Shown here: positions 35,301-44,500 of the stretch, piece by piece | How positions within the stretch are numbered: position 1 is the first letter of the stretch | How the letters are laid out: each line of letters begins with the position of its first letter | Source: Endozoicomonas gorgoniicola | Lineage (GTDB): Bacteria > Pseudomonadota > Gammaproteobacteria > Pseudomonadales > Endozoicomonadaceae | Direction: 5' to 3' | Assembly (NCBI RefSeq): GCF_025562715.2 | Contig: NZ_JAPFCC010000001.1 | Location: 824,501-888,500, forward strand | Length of the DNA stretch: 64,000 bases | Made by a program: the position numbers and the translations under genes | Notes under the pieces: generated by a model | Databases searched by the model: none | What the model was told of the DNA's origin: nothing | Seen by the model: the letters and a program-made list of their open reading frames with translations, nothing else

Positions 35301-36042
35301 AACCTTTGCTGATCCATTGCTGCTTCAGGATGCTGGCGGGGAAAGCCTGACCGCCCCCTTTAAAATCACTGACCGGGTCGAACATATGAGCGTAGTCAGC
35401 GATGCCCAGATCAACGGGGAACTGTCGATTATCGCTCCGGTGCCTTGGGATTTGCCTGCGGGAGAAACCACCATCAGCAGTGCTGTGGTCTATGGGGATT
35501 TGCAGGCCAGGGTTCACAATTTTTTCAGCCAGAAGGTGTGGGACAGCGGCAACCCCAACTGGACGGATGAGCGCAACGAAGACAACACCACTGCCAAGTA
35601 CAACACCATCAACTACCCGATACAGGTCGCCAACAAGGGTGCCATCTATGGCAAGTGGGCGATTATCTTCACGACAGGCACCGCCTTTAAGGTGGTGGAG
35701 GAAAAGCTGGGGATCATCGACACCGGCACGACGGGAACCAATACCGCACCCGTTAACCCGGAAACCGGAACCCCTTACTTCAGCATTCTGGCCGATGGCT
35801 GGGGCGTTGGCTGGTCGCCCGGCAATGTGGTGCGATTTAACACCGATGGCTGCCTGGCTCCGGTGTGGATTTGCCGGACGGTTCTGTCAGGGCAGGGGAC
35901 GGAATCAGACGACAAATTTACTCTACAGATTCGGGGGGATGCAATGCAGACTGATGGCGGTTACCTACTACGACTCGGAGGATGCAGGGGCTCCACAGTT
36001 TACCTTCAGTGGAACCACTTCAAACATCACGGAAATTTTTGA
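32383..36042 (+). CDS. Large tail protein with six internal repeat domains
   Basis: This 1219-residue protein follows the tail cluster; GGAAGGA lies seven bases before the ATG. About six repeats of ~60 residues occupy residues ~319-870. Each opens with PGS/PGT plus a beta strand, then (D)xGNG...G and a 'IDYxTGE' turn, at about nt 33338, 33627, 33892, 34159, 34578 and 34828. Such stacked beta repeats suggest a fibre or tail-tip shaft. The N-terminal ~200 residues should attach it to the tail. The last ~30 residues (from DAMQTDGGYLLRL on) look out of frame, and the next gene begins within them. No enzymatic motif is seen. Confidence 0.75.
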   Translation: MAINNDDVKLFESQRLSDEEDGGGRATGTEVIDGNINNLFQDISRIDRTIGDVALRKAYVGISTDNNDAYLGSHLILTEPPKDQNVSVLLFNTDDQTDERKNARNRIEAYVVPGTSASFELLGNQTEGQRSIVGIQREESRLPEVGEVYRLYDPIEKKEQYVRLTKVESRIEVFTYQYGDSTFMDFERRRIDMEISAALSFTFPGGVPTPGGTQIFRHGEHLALVEKTQVQGTQIADASRYYGIKPASATISKGDLSVRVESLYAPLVPSARVESPVVDQYGGYTAKRMVATAAVVRNVSPKFVHLTGSQSRAFLQTGALPGTITLTMDGGTFVDNQKGQLVNSSGTNNFSSLTIDYENGEINAYRNSGQYTSTASATYQPAAAVVGSAISGTEDVSSQNRGFNYTFNFAEAKPRPGTLVISYMALGKWQDVSDPGNGQMDGSGKGNIDFSTGSVAVTLDAVPDPDSKLVFSYITQGDEEITRRTGSLPVERFAFRHTTEKPGIKPGSVTIRYLASGENKTLTDQGNGLLNGDGSGSVYYASGELGFVLNAIPDNGTEIEIEYKEGAVAGGQVDVSVDSAGLMTGTISGAPLLPGSVQVQFAVERESVSHNNSASAFTQYSSTYNRNKIFNDNGNGGWQSGTGSIDYQTGEFTIQATENYSIRKYNAYSWTGTARTYYRLQSANVTKTEVFPGSTVTSKAQGNSLSHLPNTETLGSPELTIDLLPLIDEPLLPGSLIFDWNGESYFDRDGLLYKNISTETNAGTQVGTIDYTGGVATLAVYPSGTVSTATLTAAATFSADFKTNSVAFRTAGAPVRAGSLQLTAVRASNADIITATADFNGNINTSEVQGKFDATTGWCEVFFTDGNSPDNEPIQIIPQSVRYNCVIETSLPMDADLIGLDPVRLPADGRVPIYRPGDIVVISHKKETDAGTPTAGQTVTLTRDHQAEIVVEDSAGKLLDPAQYTADKPAGQLTFADPLLLQDAGGESLTAPFKITDRVEHMSVVSDAQINGELSIIAPVPWDLPAGETTISSAVVYGDLQARVHNFFSQKVWDSGNPNWTDERNEDNTTAKYNTINYPIQVANKGAIYGKWAIIFTTGTAFKVVEEKLGIIDTGTTGTNTAPVNPETGTPYFSILADGWGVGWSPGNVVRFNTDGCLAPVWICRTVLSGQGTESDDKFTLQIRGDAMQTDGGYLLRLGGCRGSTVYLQWNHFKHHGNF

Positions 36043-36940
36043 TGCCATTCTGGTCAACGGATACGGCAGCAAGCCCGGTCTGGGCTGGACGAAAGAGATG
36101 GTGTCGGAGATAGAAGGCAGTGACCGGACGGTTTATAAAAACAAATCCGCCTCGCAGGAGGATATGTATTTACTGGTGGAAACCAATCCCGCTAATGGCG
36201 CAGCCTTTCGCCTGCAAATCGCAGAAAGTGTCACATCACCAGAAGCCTATGAAGGTTACAGTGCCTATGCTGCCTGTTATTGGCAATATACACCAAGAGT
36301 ATGGAAAGCGGTGGGTGATGAGAGAACGCTGATCTTGTTTCTTCATGCAGGCGGTCTTGAAAATCAGTCAGTTGGCAATGCCATTTTTAGGTCTCCGTTA
36401 ACGCTTTATGTTGGCGATGTTGACACTATGAACATGGATATTCCCAGAGGCTGGGCTTTGCTGGCACCGTCTATGACAAAAGGCTTATTGAGCGCATCCA
36501 CATCAAATGGAGCTTACGCAGGGACATTGGTAGGCGCTGATCAATCATTAATTAGCTACTCACGCCCAAGAGTGATGACCTCACTGCCTGGCATAAACTG
36601 GTCTGAAGATGATCAAGCCGTGATTTGCAGCTCGATGCATCAGGCACACGGCTCTGTGAACGAAAAAAATGGTTTCCCAACCAAAGACATTTCAGAGTTT
36701 GAGCAGAATGCCATTGCCAGAGTCCCGTGGTTCTTAATGATTGAGCAAAAATTCATGTTCAGGCTGCGGGGCGTATTTAATATATTCCCATGGCTGATTC
36801 AGAATGGCAGCGATTCAAAATTACACCATTTAAAGCCATTAACCGTTGATGGCATTACCTACAGGGGAACGACGTACAAAGGGAACCGATACGGCAACTT
36901 CCCCATGACCGCTTATATCCAAACGTCGGGAGACTGGTAA
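35954..36940 (+). CDS. Tail-associated protein, 328 aa
   Basis: A longer open frame exists from 35402, but its upstream part is a shadow of the 1219-residue gene. Sensible sequence begins at ATG 35954 with AVTYYDSEDAGAPQFTFSG, then LVNGYGSKPGLGWTKEMV, and a long soluble body ending GNFPMTAYIQTSGDW. No domain is recognised. The opening, with its predicted beta strands, resembles proteins that accompany tail fibres in siphophages. It lies in a run of coupled tail genes; its stop overlaps the next ATG (TAATG). Confidence 0.65.
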   Translation: MAVTYYDSEDAGAPQFTFSGTTSNITEIFDAILVNGYGSKPGLGWTKEMVSEIEGSDRTVYKNKSASQEDMYLLVETNPANGAAFRLQIAESVTSPEAYEGYSAYAACYWQYTPRVWKAVGDERTLILFLHAGGLENQSVGNAIFRSPLTLYVGDVDTMNMDIPRGWALLAPSMTKGLLSASTSNGAYAGTLVGADQSLISYSRPRVMTSLPGINWSEDDQAVICSSMHQAHGSVNEKNGFPTKDISEFEQNAIARVPWFLMIEQKFMFRLRGVFNIFPWLIQNGSDSKLHHLKPLTVDGITYRGTTYKGNRYGNFPMTAYIQTSGDW

Positions 36941-37704
36941 TGTTCACAGACACCTACCAGCCACTGAACACTGACCTTCGTTCGCTTTATCCCAGTGTGA
37001 AAGCAAAGCTGATGGTGGATGGCAAACTGTTTGCAGGTACAGTGTCCCTTATTGTTGAGGGGAAAATGGGTTATATCTTCTCCACCCGGATCAACGATGG
37101 AACGATCAATGCCTCCTTTCTTCCAGATTCTTTAGCCACTTTGTCATTTAGCTTTTTGGTCTTTGTGGATCACCAGCCCTTTGCAACAAAGCCTGTTAAA
37201 TCTGATGATGTTGTCGTTTATGACCTTGCCATCAGTACCAAAGGCGGCAGCGCTCCCACAGGTGATCCGGGAACCATTACCGGCAAGGTGGAACAGGTTA
37301 TTGATAACCAGCCTCAACCTGTCGCCCGGACACTGGTCGCCGTGGAGAACAAACCGGACGGAACCTGGGCAGTAACAGGCAATGCCACCAGTGACAGCCA
37401 AACCGGAGCTTACTCTCTCGATGTACTGACTGATGGCGGCGATACCTTTGTGCTGGCCATTGACGACTATGGGCGACCATTCACCGCCAGTGCCAGCGTG
37501 GAGCTCAACGAAATTATTCACCCGACCACGCCCAATGGTTATGTTTACCGGGTCGAAAAAGCAGGCACCCTGCCGGGCAGTGAGCCGGAGTGGTGGGTGG
37601 ATACCGGCACCAACCACACCCGCACCATTAACGATGTCACCCTCCGGGCAATGGCTTATAACCGTCCACTGTGCCACGGAGCCTTGACCGTGGAAACCAG
37701 CTGA
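36940..37704 (+). CDS. Tail-associated protein with carboxypeptidase-like beta domain
   Basis: This 254-residue protein overlaps both neighbours by one base (TAATG and TGATG). The middle region (GTITGKVEQVIDNQPQPVAR, then SDSQTGAYSLDVLTDGGDTF, VLAIDDYGRPF) has the repeating strands and TGxYSL turn of carboxypeptidase-regulatory or Ig-like beta sandwiches, common in tail surface proteins. A host-binding or structural role fits. The family call is based on pattern only; no catalytic residues are visible. Confidence 0.6.
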   Translation: MFTDTYQPLNTDLRSLYPSVKAKLMVDGKLFAGTVSLIVEGKMGYIFSTRINDGTINASFLPDSLATLSFSFLVFVDHQPFATKPVKSDDVVVYDLAISTKGGSAPTGDPGTITGKVEQVIDNQPQPVARTLVAVENKPDGTWAVTGNATSDSQTGAYSLDVLTDGGDTFVLAIDDYGRPFTASASVELNEIIHPTTPNGYVYRVEKAGTLPGSEPEWWVDTGTNHTRTINDVTLRAMAYNRPLCHGALTVETS

Positions 37705-40157
37705 TGCCTTATCCGCCACACCAGGGCAGCGTTGACTTTAAATTCTCCGGCACACCTTATGTGAGAAGCACAGCAGCCGTAGCGAACTTTGATGGCTCGG
37801 TCGCTATTGCCTTTGCACCGCCTCCCGGATTAATGATCAGCCAGCAGGCACTCTGGCAAATAGCGCTCACCAGTGAACGAACACAGCAAAGCCGCTTCGG
37901 AAACACTGTGCCGATTGAGACTCTACGCACCCAAACCAGTCAGCAGGGGAACCCCCTGAATCCTTCGCCATTCGCGGTACTTTGGGGCAAGGTGCCTGAA
38001 CTGGAGCAACAGCTGGTGATTAGTCATGGCACCGCACCCTCCAAAAAGAACAGCAGCGAGGGGAGATGGACGCAGCCACCGGCAGCCGACAAGAACAATG
38101 CTTCAGGATGGGATCAGAGCATTCAGGCAAAAGAGCTGACCCGTATCGACGACTGGAAGCAAGCCCCGGAAAAAGACAATGACAACGCCTCCCTGTTCCA
38201 GTCTGTCGATTTATACAACGGCACTAGCCGTAAGCCAGCTGCCTATGTCCTGCCACAGCCACCGATCAGCTTTGTTTTTCAGGAAAGCCTGTACTCCGAA
38301 TCAGGAACCCCTGCGGCCTGGTTCCGGTTTGGAGCCATAGAGCCAAACACTGCTATTCAACCAAGGGACATCCGGCAGCGTTCCACCTATAGCAGCAACC
38401 GAACTCAGGACGAGCCGGTCATCATCCCCTGGGGCGAAGGCCGCAAACAAAAAGACAACGACTACACCGGCAAGTACGGTGGCGAAACCCAGCCTGAAGA
38501 CCCAAAGAAGCCGCAACCGAAGCAGCCAGATATCAGGGAGAGCTACCTGCTTATGAACACCATCAGCGTCGTCGTCCTGCCAGACAGAACCCCGATAGAG
38601 ATAAGGGACTTGGACATAAGCCTCGACATCGACAGCTTCAGCTGGAGTTTCACCGGCAGCCTTTGGGGAGCGTCCAGCCTTGCGTTGGTGGAACCGGATC
38701 AGGACGGTGTTAAGCAAATCGAAGTGGATATAAACGGCTGGAAGTGGGTCTTTATTATCGAGCGCTACACAAGCAACCGGGTATTCGGGCATGAGCGTTA
38801 TACCATTTACGGCACTAGCCGCACCCAGCTTCTGGCAGCGCCTTATGCGCCCCAGCGCAGTAAAAGCAACACCAGTCACATCAACGCAAAACAGGCAATT
38901 AGTGAAGAACTGAAAAATACAGGCTTCACGGCTGAATACCCGGACTTGAATGACTACAGTACACCGGACTGGATTATCCCCGGAGGAAGCTTCAGCTACC
39001 AGAACGAAACCCCAATGAAGGTCATCGTCCGACTGACCAGCACCGCAGGGTCGGTGATTATTCCTGCCAGAAACAGCGACACTCTCAACATTCAGCCCCG
39101 TTACCCAGCCAGCCCCTGGAAGTGGAACGAGGCCACCATGGACAGGATCATACCAGCCAGTCTGGTGATCAGCCTCAACGCCAGCTGGCGACCCGAGCCG
39201 GAATACAACGCTGTCTATGTTTCAGGCACCCATGCCGGAGTTGCCGTCAACGTCAAGCGGCAAGGGTCAGCAGGCAACGATCCGGCACCGGATATTCTGG
39301 AAGACTGGCTGACTGAAACCCAGGTCAATACCGAGCGAGGCCGCAATGAGCTGGCAAAAGGGGGAAACCAGAGTGTCACCACCATCGAGATCCCACTGAC
39401 CGACAGCAACACGGCACCGGGACTGGTGGAGCCAGGGCAGCTGGTCGAAGTGCGGGACTCACTCCTGAATGGGACGAATAACAACTGGCGAGCCTTGTGT
39501 CTGGCGACCAGCATAGGGTCTTCAGGTGGGAAGGTGACGCAGAGGCTGGAGTTGGAACGACACTACAACTCACCAACATCACCACAGCCACCTGAACCGC
39601 CACAGCCTCAAGTGGTCAACCTGCTGGATTCATCCGGTGACAATGGTGGCAGCGACTGGTCGAAGTGGGATCACTGGAACAATCTGTATTACTGGGGATC
39701 AGGAAATACCCAGCAGGAAGGCAGCGTCAACAATACAACGTGCGTGATCGGCAAAGGAACGAATACACAAGGCTATAGCTCGATTCTGATGTACTACAAA
39801 AGAGTGGCTTATGAGGTCGGAAAAAAGTACACCGTATCAGTATGGCTAAAGGGTGCTTCTGCAACAACGCCTTACATTAACTGTTATATCAATAGCTATC
39901 TGGGAGGCGGTCAGCATGAAGTGGGAACCGATAAAGTGGTCAAAGGCACTGAAACATCCATCAAGGCTGGGTGGACACAATTTATCTGGACGTTTACCTG
40001 CACCGAAGAAACACCGGCTGACCAGGGAGGTGTCGCTTTCTTTTTGCACAATCAACCTGTCGATGTGGAGATTCAGTGGGCGATGCCGGTAGTGGCTGAG
40101 GGAGATTTAACGGCTGAAGAAGTTGCAGCGATTTATGACTATAAGACGACGACATAG
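37704..40157 (+). CDS. Tail hub/baseplate-like protein with C-terminal carbohydrate-binding-like domain
   Basis: The ATG at 37704 overlaps the preceding stop (TGATG), so I reject the upstream start at 37671. The 817-residue protein has a variable N-terminal third. A hub-like section follows (about residues 290-610) with IEIRDLDISLDIDSFSWSFTG, WVFIIERYTSNRVFGHERY and PGLVEPGQLVEVRD, as in late-control/gp27-type tail hubs. The last ~170 residues (after PPQPQVVNLLDSSGDNGG) read as a jelly-roll CBM-like module (KYTVSVWLKGAS, GWTQFIWTFTCTEE). This suggests surface glycan binding. Confidence 0.7.
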   Translation: MPYPPHQGSVDFKFSGTPYVRSTAAVANFDGSVAIAFAPPPGLMISQQALWQIALTSERTQQSRFGNTVPIETLRTQTSQQGNPLNPSPFAVLWGKVPELEQQLVISHGTAPSKKNSSEGRWTQPPAADKNNASGWDQSIQAKELTRIDDWKQAPEKDNDNASLFQSVDLYNGTSRKPAAYVLPQPPISFVFQESLYSESGTPAAWFRFGAIEPNTAIQPRDIRQRSTYSSNRTQDEPVIIPWGEGRKQKDNDYTGKYGGETQPEDPKKPQPKQPDIRESYLLMNTISVVVLPDRTPIEIRDLDISLDIDSFSWSFTGSLWGASSLALVEPDQDGVKQIEVDINGWKWVFIIERYTSNRVFGHERYTIYGTSRTQLLAAPYAPQRSKSNTSHINAKQAISEELKNTGFTAEYPDLNDYSTPDWIIPGGSFSYQNETPMKVIVRLTSTAGSVIIPARNSDTLNIQPRYPASPWKWNEATMDRIIPASLVISLNASWRPEPEYNAVYVSGTHAGVAVNVKRQGSAGNDPAPDILEDWLTETQVNTERGRNELAKGGNQSVTTIEIPLTDSNTAPGLVEPGQLVEVRDSLLNGTNNNWRALCLATSIGSSGGKVTQRLELERHYNSPTSPQPPEPPQPQVVNLLDSSGDNGGSDWSKWDHWNNLYYWGSGNTQQEGSVNNTTCVIGKGTNTQGYSSILMYYKRVAYEVGKKYTVSVWLKGASATTPYINCYINSYLGGGQHEVGTDKVVKGTETSIKAGWTQFIWTFTCTEETPADQGGVAFFLHNQPVDVEIQWAMPVVAEGDLTAEEVAAIYDYKTTT

Positions 40158-40207
40158 CCGTACCAGAATAGCTGCACCGAAGCTGGCGCAGCTTCTGAAG
40201 AACGGCA

Positions 40208-40414
40208 TTATTGAGTTGATTTCAGACAGCCATTCTCAAGGGTGAACAGGCCATCCGAAATAGCGGAGTTGATCGCAGCCTGAACATCTTCGTTAGTGAA
40301 CTCAGGATGTAAGTCGGTAAAGCATTCGACCACATCAATAAGAGTGGGAGGAAAGTCAGGATCAGAATTCCAGTCATTGAGAACGGCAACCAGTTTATCC
40401 ATCAAGTTATTCAT
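40208..40414 (-). CDS. Small acidic hypothetical protein, 68 aa
   Basis: I choose the ATG at 40414, preceded by GAGAGG, over a longer frame that starts in low-complexity sequence at 40486. The protein is helical and acidic (MDKLVAVLNDWNSDPDFPPT, then EFTNEDVQAAINSAISDGL). No domain is recognised. It points away from the tail genes, between them and the defence operon, in a cluster of short minus-strand genes typical of prophage accessory regions. Confidence 0.55.
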   Translation of the reverse strand: MNNLMDKLVAVLNDWNSDPDFPPTLIDVVECFTDLHPEFTNEDVQAAINSAISDGLFTLENGCLKSTQ

Positions 40415-40522
40415 AGCAGGTACCTCTCGTTTTTTTTTTGCGGTGGGCTCACTTCCCGCAGGTCGTTGGTGAGGTCTGTGAGCCATTGGCTGAAGTCCTT
40501 CATAGTGCTTCTCCCGGAAGAC

Positions 40523-40723
40523 TTATTGGTTGATTTCTTCGTATTCTTCGTAGGCTTCTCTGGGGACAATTCCAAGGGCTTTGATGGCCTGTTCTAAATG
40601 TGCTTTTACTTTTGCTTCGATGTGTTTCTGTTCGCTTGGGTCTTCGGCTTCTGCTCCCCAATCATTGTTTTGTTGTCCTTCGAGGATGTTCATCAGGCAA
40701 TCAAGTTTGTCTCTGGTGTTCAT
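40523..40723 (-). CDS. Small acidic hypothetical protein, 66 aa
   Basis: Start taken at the ATG complementary to 40721-40723, with AGGA directly before it. The sequence is strongly charged and helical (NTRDKLDCLMNILEGQ, then EQKHIEAKVKAHLEQAIKAL, ending AYEEYEEINQ). No family is recognised. It may be a regulator or an anti-restriction-type acidic protein, but that is only a guess from charge and location. Confidence 0.5.
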   Translation of the reverse strand: MNTRDKLDCLMNILEGQQNNDWGAEAEDPSEQKHIEAKVKAHLEQAIKALGIVPREAYEEYEEINQ

Positions 40724-40901
40724 GATCCTGTTCTTTATCGTTTGTTGTACTACCACTATCGTATAACACCGGCATATAGCAACGACTACTGGTTAGAAAC
40801 TAATCAGCTTTTCTTTCGTTATAAGAAAGCCCCATCTTGCGGTTTTCTTGCCATCTTTGCTGGGCGCAAGGTCATACCATTGAGCTGGAGAGACATTACT
40901 T

Positions 40902-41135
40902 ATGGCTACCACAAACATCTGGCAACAGTTCAAATCGCTGATCCCAGAAGGAGGCAGAACCGTCGTAACGATCACGGCTAATAACGGGAATGGAACCAGT
41001 ACGGCGACCCTGAGAGATGGGACTGTAGTGATGGTGAAGGGTGAGACGGTAGGGGCAGGGCAGAAGGCTTTTGTGCAGGGTGGCGAGGTGAAGGGGGCTG
41101 CGCCGGAGTTGGCGCAGTATGAGGCGGAGGTTTGA
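40902..41135 (+). CDS. Small phage protein following the tail genes, 77 aa
   Basis: This protein begins ATTNIWQQFKSLIPEGGRTV, then ANNGNGTSTATLRDGTVVMV and ends GEVKGAAPELAQYEAEV. Short beta-rich proteins with a 'NGNGTSTVTLxxG' core follow the tail fibre or hub genes of many siphophages. It is probably the last tail gene of this prophage. GAGAGAC lies before the ATG, a weak but usable ribosome site. Function unknown. Confidence 0.65.
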   Translation: MATTNIWQQFKSLIPEGGRTVVTITANNGNGTSTATLRDGTVVMVKGETVGAGQKAFVQGGEVKGAAPELAQYEAEV

Positions 41136-41145
41136 AAAGAAGAAA

Positions 41146-41499
41146 TCAGCCTTTCGCAGAGTGAATATCATCAGCTTCAGATATTTGTGCAGCCATCAAC
41201 ACCCTTCCCCGAGTTACCAGCTTGGCTATTTCTTGCCCGTTGCGAAAACAATGCCTCTCTAAAATAGCATTTTCAGGAATGAGTTTTTTTGACCAATCAG
41301 GAAGTTCATCGAAATGGTAATCAGACAGTTTGTGTTCATCAATATTGTAGGGAAAAGGCCCATTGATAATGTCGAGCGGAGCAAGTTTTAGAGCCTGGTC
41401 TTTAAGTGCGTCTTTTAGAAAAGAAAGGGCGGCGTCAGGCGTATGGTTATATTCAGAAGCAATGCGCTTCAGCTGTTCTATCAGTCTTTGATCAGACAT
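41146..41499 (-). CDS. Hypothetical protein, 117 aa
   Basis: A soluble protein with a helical start (DQRLIEQLKRIASEYNHTPD) and a middle of mixed structure (PFPYNIDEHKLSDYHFDELP). No recognised domain. It is convergent with the small tail protein and divergent from the defence operon 92 bp away, so it could be a regulator of that operon. That is speculation from position. Its base use is more AT-rich than the operon beside it. Confidence 0.5.
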   Translation of the reverse strand: MSDQRLIEQLKRIASEYNHTPDAALSFLKDALKDQALKLAPLDIINGPFPYNIDEHKLSDYHFDELPDWSKKLIPENAILERHCFRNGQEIAKLVTRGRVLMAAQISEADDIHSAKG

Positions 41500-41545
41500 G
41501 GGGTACTCTCTGTCAGAAAATCAAAACATCAATGAAAGTGGCCTT

Positions 41546-41585
41546 AAGTCAGGGCGAATTCCCTGCCAAAAAATAGTATCATAAT
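41546..41585 (+). promoter_or_regulatory. Candidate operator dyad and -10 before the defence operon
   Basis: CAGGG (41550-41554) and CCCTG (41561-41565) form an inverted repeat around 6 bp. A -10-like CATAAT (41580-41585) follows, and no convincing -35 is visible. The dyad lies between the divergent gene at 41499 and the operon at 41592, where a repressor would be expected to act. Confidence 0.3.
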
Positions 41586-41591
41586 CCCATT

Positions 41592-44500
41592 TTGTGGTTA
41601 ATCTGCATCAAGGATCCTCAGACATTGTCTATTGATACAGCGCATTCAGCATCCATACCCCGGGTAGGCATGCTGGCAACCGTTCGTAACCGGCGAGGAG
41701 TTATCTCTGCCGTTGAGTCCATCAGTGAAGGCAGAGCCTCCTCACAATTACATCTGGTCACCGTGGAGTTTAGCGACGCCGAGGGTGATGCTCAGGAGTC
41801 TCTGCTGTGGGAGCGTGAGCGAAGTCCGGTGGTACTGGAGCCTAATGCCCTGCCTCGTATCGACGCTGAAGCCCCCATGGTTATGGGTGAGTTTATGGCA
41901 CTTCAGCGAGCGACTCGATGGAGTGCGCTCACTCCCTTTCTCTCCGCTCATTCTCTGGAAAAACGCTCTGAGCCGGTGCCCACTGCGCCAGTGTATGGTG
42001 CGGTTAGTGTTGATGACTTCCAGATGGTGCCACTGGCCAGGGCGATGCGTATGCCGAGAGTATCGCTGTTGCTGGCTGATGATGTGGGCCTGGGTAAAAC
42101 CATCGAGGCGGGGCTGATTCTGGCTGAGCTGATTCGAACCCGGCGCATCCGCCGAGTACTCATTATTACTCCCGCCTCCCTGCGAACCCAGTGGCAACAG
42201 GAGATGGACGAGAAGTTCTCCCTTGGCTTTGATGTGGTGGATAAAGCGTTTACCCATAAACTGCAGAAAGAGATGGGGCTGGATGCTAACCCCTGGCGAG
42301 CTTTGCCCCGAATCATCACCTCTTATCACTACCTGCGCCAGCCGGATGTGCTTGAGCAGTTTATTGCTAATTGCGAAGCCTCCAGGGGGCAGGGGCATGC
42401 TCAGTTGCCCTGGGATTTGTTGATTGTTGACGAAGCCCACAATCTCATGCCCGCCAACTATGGCGAAGACAGCGATCTGGCTAGAATGCTGCGGACGCTG
42501 ACACCTTATTTTGAGCATCGGCTGTTTCTGACTGCCACCCCCCACAATGGGCATACCCGCTGCTTTTCTGGTCTGCTGGAACAGCTTGATCCGGTGCGAT
42601 TCACCAAAACACCCGGTTTTACTGAGAAAGAGCGGGGCATGATCGGCGATGTTCTGATCCGCCGACTGAAAAGTGAAATTAACGAGCAGGACAAAAGCGC
42701 TGGTCGGGTGCCGCGTTTTGCAAAAAGGCACCTTGAGCCGTTGCCCTTGTACATGCCAAGGGATGAAAAACAGCTGGCTGAAGCAGTGCGGTGTTTTTGC
42801 GGCAGCCTGAAAAAAATGATTCAGGCTGAGCCAAAGGCTCGAATGGTACTGAACTTTGCGATAGAGGTTCTGCGTAAGAGGTTGCTCTCCAGTCCTGTCA
42901 CCTTTGCGGATAGCTGGCTGCGATTCAAGTTGGGGCTTGAGGACAGCGAAGCGTTGCAGGCCAGCGAGGTTATGGCGGCTCGTCGTTCTATAGAAGAAGA
43001 CATCGACGATGACCTTGAGCGGGAAAGTCGTGGGCAGCATGCCGCGCAGGTGATTGGTGGCTGGATACACCCCCACGTTCACGGACTTCAGAAAGAGATT
43101 GACGCCATTGATGCCGCCCTGGAGGCCCTTGGCCTGAACCAGCTGCCGGTCGTATGTTGTACCCCGGTATCCGACAGCCGCTTTGATCGTCTGCTGGAGA
43201 TGGTGAATAAGGAATTGCGTAATGCTGAGCAGTGGCAGCAGGACGAGCGTCTGATCATTTTTACGGAATACAAGACGACACTGGACTATCTGGTCAACCG
43301 CCTTACAGATTGCTTTGGTGCCGATGAAGGTGCTATCGCACAGCTTTACGGCGGCATGAGTGATGACGAGCGGGAAGTGATCAAACGGGCCTTTAATGAC
43401 CCGGCCTCACCGGTAAAAATTCTGGTGGCAACCGATGCCGCTTCTGAAGGCTTGAACCTGCAACACACCGCCCGGCTGCTGATTCACTACGAAATCCCCT
43501 GGAACCCATCCCGGCTGGAGCAGCGCAATGGCCGGATCGACCGTCACGGTCAGTCCCGGGATGTTTCCATCTATCACTTCACCAGCGATGATGACGCTGA
43601 CCTGAGTTTCGTCGCCAGAGTCCTGAGTAAGGTAAACGATATCCGGGAAGACCTTGGCTCTGTGGGAGAGCTTTTTGACGCAGCGTTCCAGCGCCGGATG
43701 CTGGAGCTTAACGAAGACCAGGAAGTACTGGCCAGCCTTGAACTTCAGATTCAGGGCCGACGGGGAGCCGCTGACGATGCCAGGGTGCAGACTGAGGAAA
43801 GCGGTGAAGCCGAAAAAGAGCAGCTGTTACAGCTGATGGCAGACCTTGACCTCTCGCCACAAACCCTGGTGGAAACCCTGTCCGTGGCGATGGAATTAGG
43901 CGCTCCGGGCAAAGTACTGGATGGGCCGGATACTCTGGGGCGAATGCGCCTGAAAACACCACTTCCCAGTCGCTGGCAGTCGGTGGTGGATGATGGTCTG
44001 CGCCTTCCCGCCCATAAAGGCATCGCCGGAGCCATGCCCTGGGTGGTGTTTGATAACCAGTTTTTTATTAAACATGTCAATGGTCGTCCGGTATTTCAGC
44101 CGTCTGCGGATACGGTGCTGCTCCATCTTGGTCACCCACTGTTCCGCCATGCGCTCAACGCTTTTGCGCGACTGCGTTTCCCTAGTGGACAAACGGAGTT
44201 TCAGCCCCCCAGTCGTTGGCTGGTGACTCGAGGCAAAGTGCCTGAAGGCTCGGATGCCCTGATTCTGTTGACCGTTGAGGAGTTGGCTATTAATGAGCTT
44301 CGGGAAACCTTCCATCACTGGACGCGCACCCTGGCACTGCCAGTGTCGGGTGAGGCGCTGGGTGCTTCCCTGACTTATGAAAACCCGACTTACGGTGGCC
44401 GGGTGGCGGTGAATGACAGCCTGGACGTTGAGCGGGCCCGTGATCTCTGGGATGGCGTTGAACAGGACGTCAAAGGCTTTATCACTGCCTTCCGTGAGCG

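Noticed and set aside
35402..35953. N-terminal extension of the 328-aa tail gene
   Set aside because: The added residues are a frame shadow of the 1219-aa gene; sensible sequence starts at ATG 35954.
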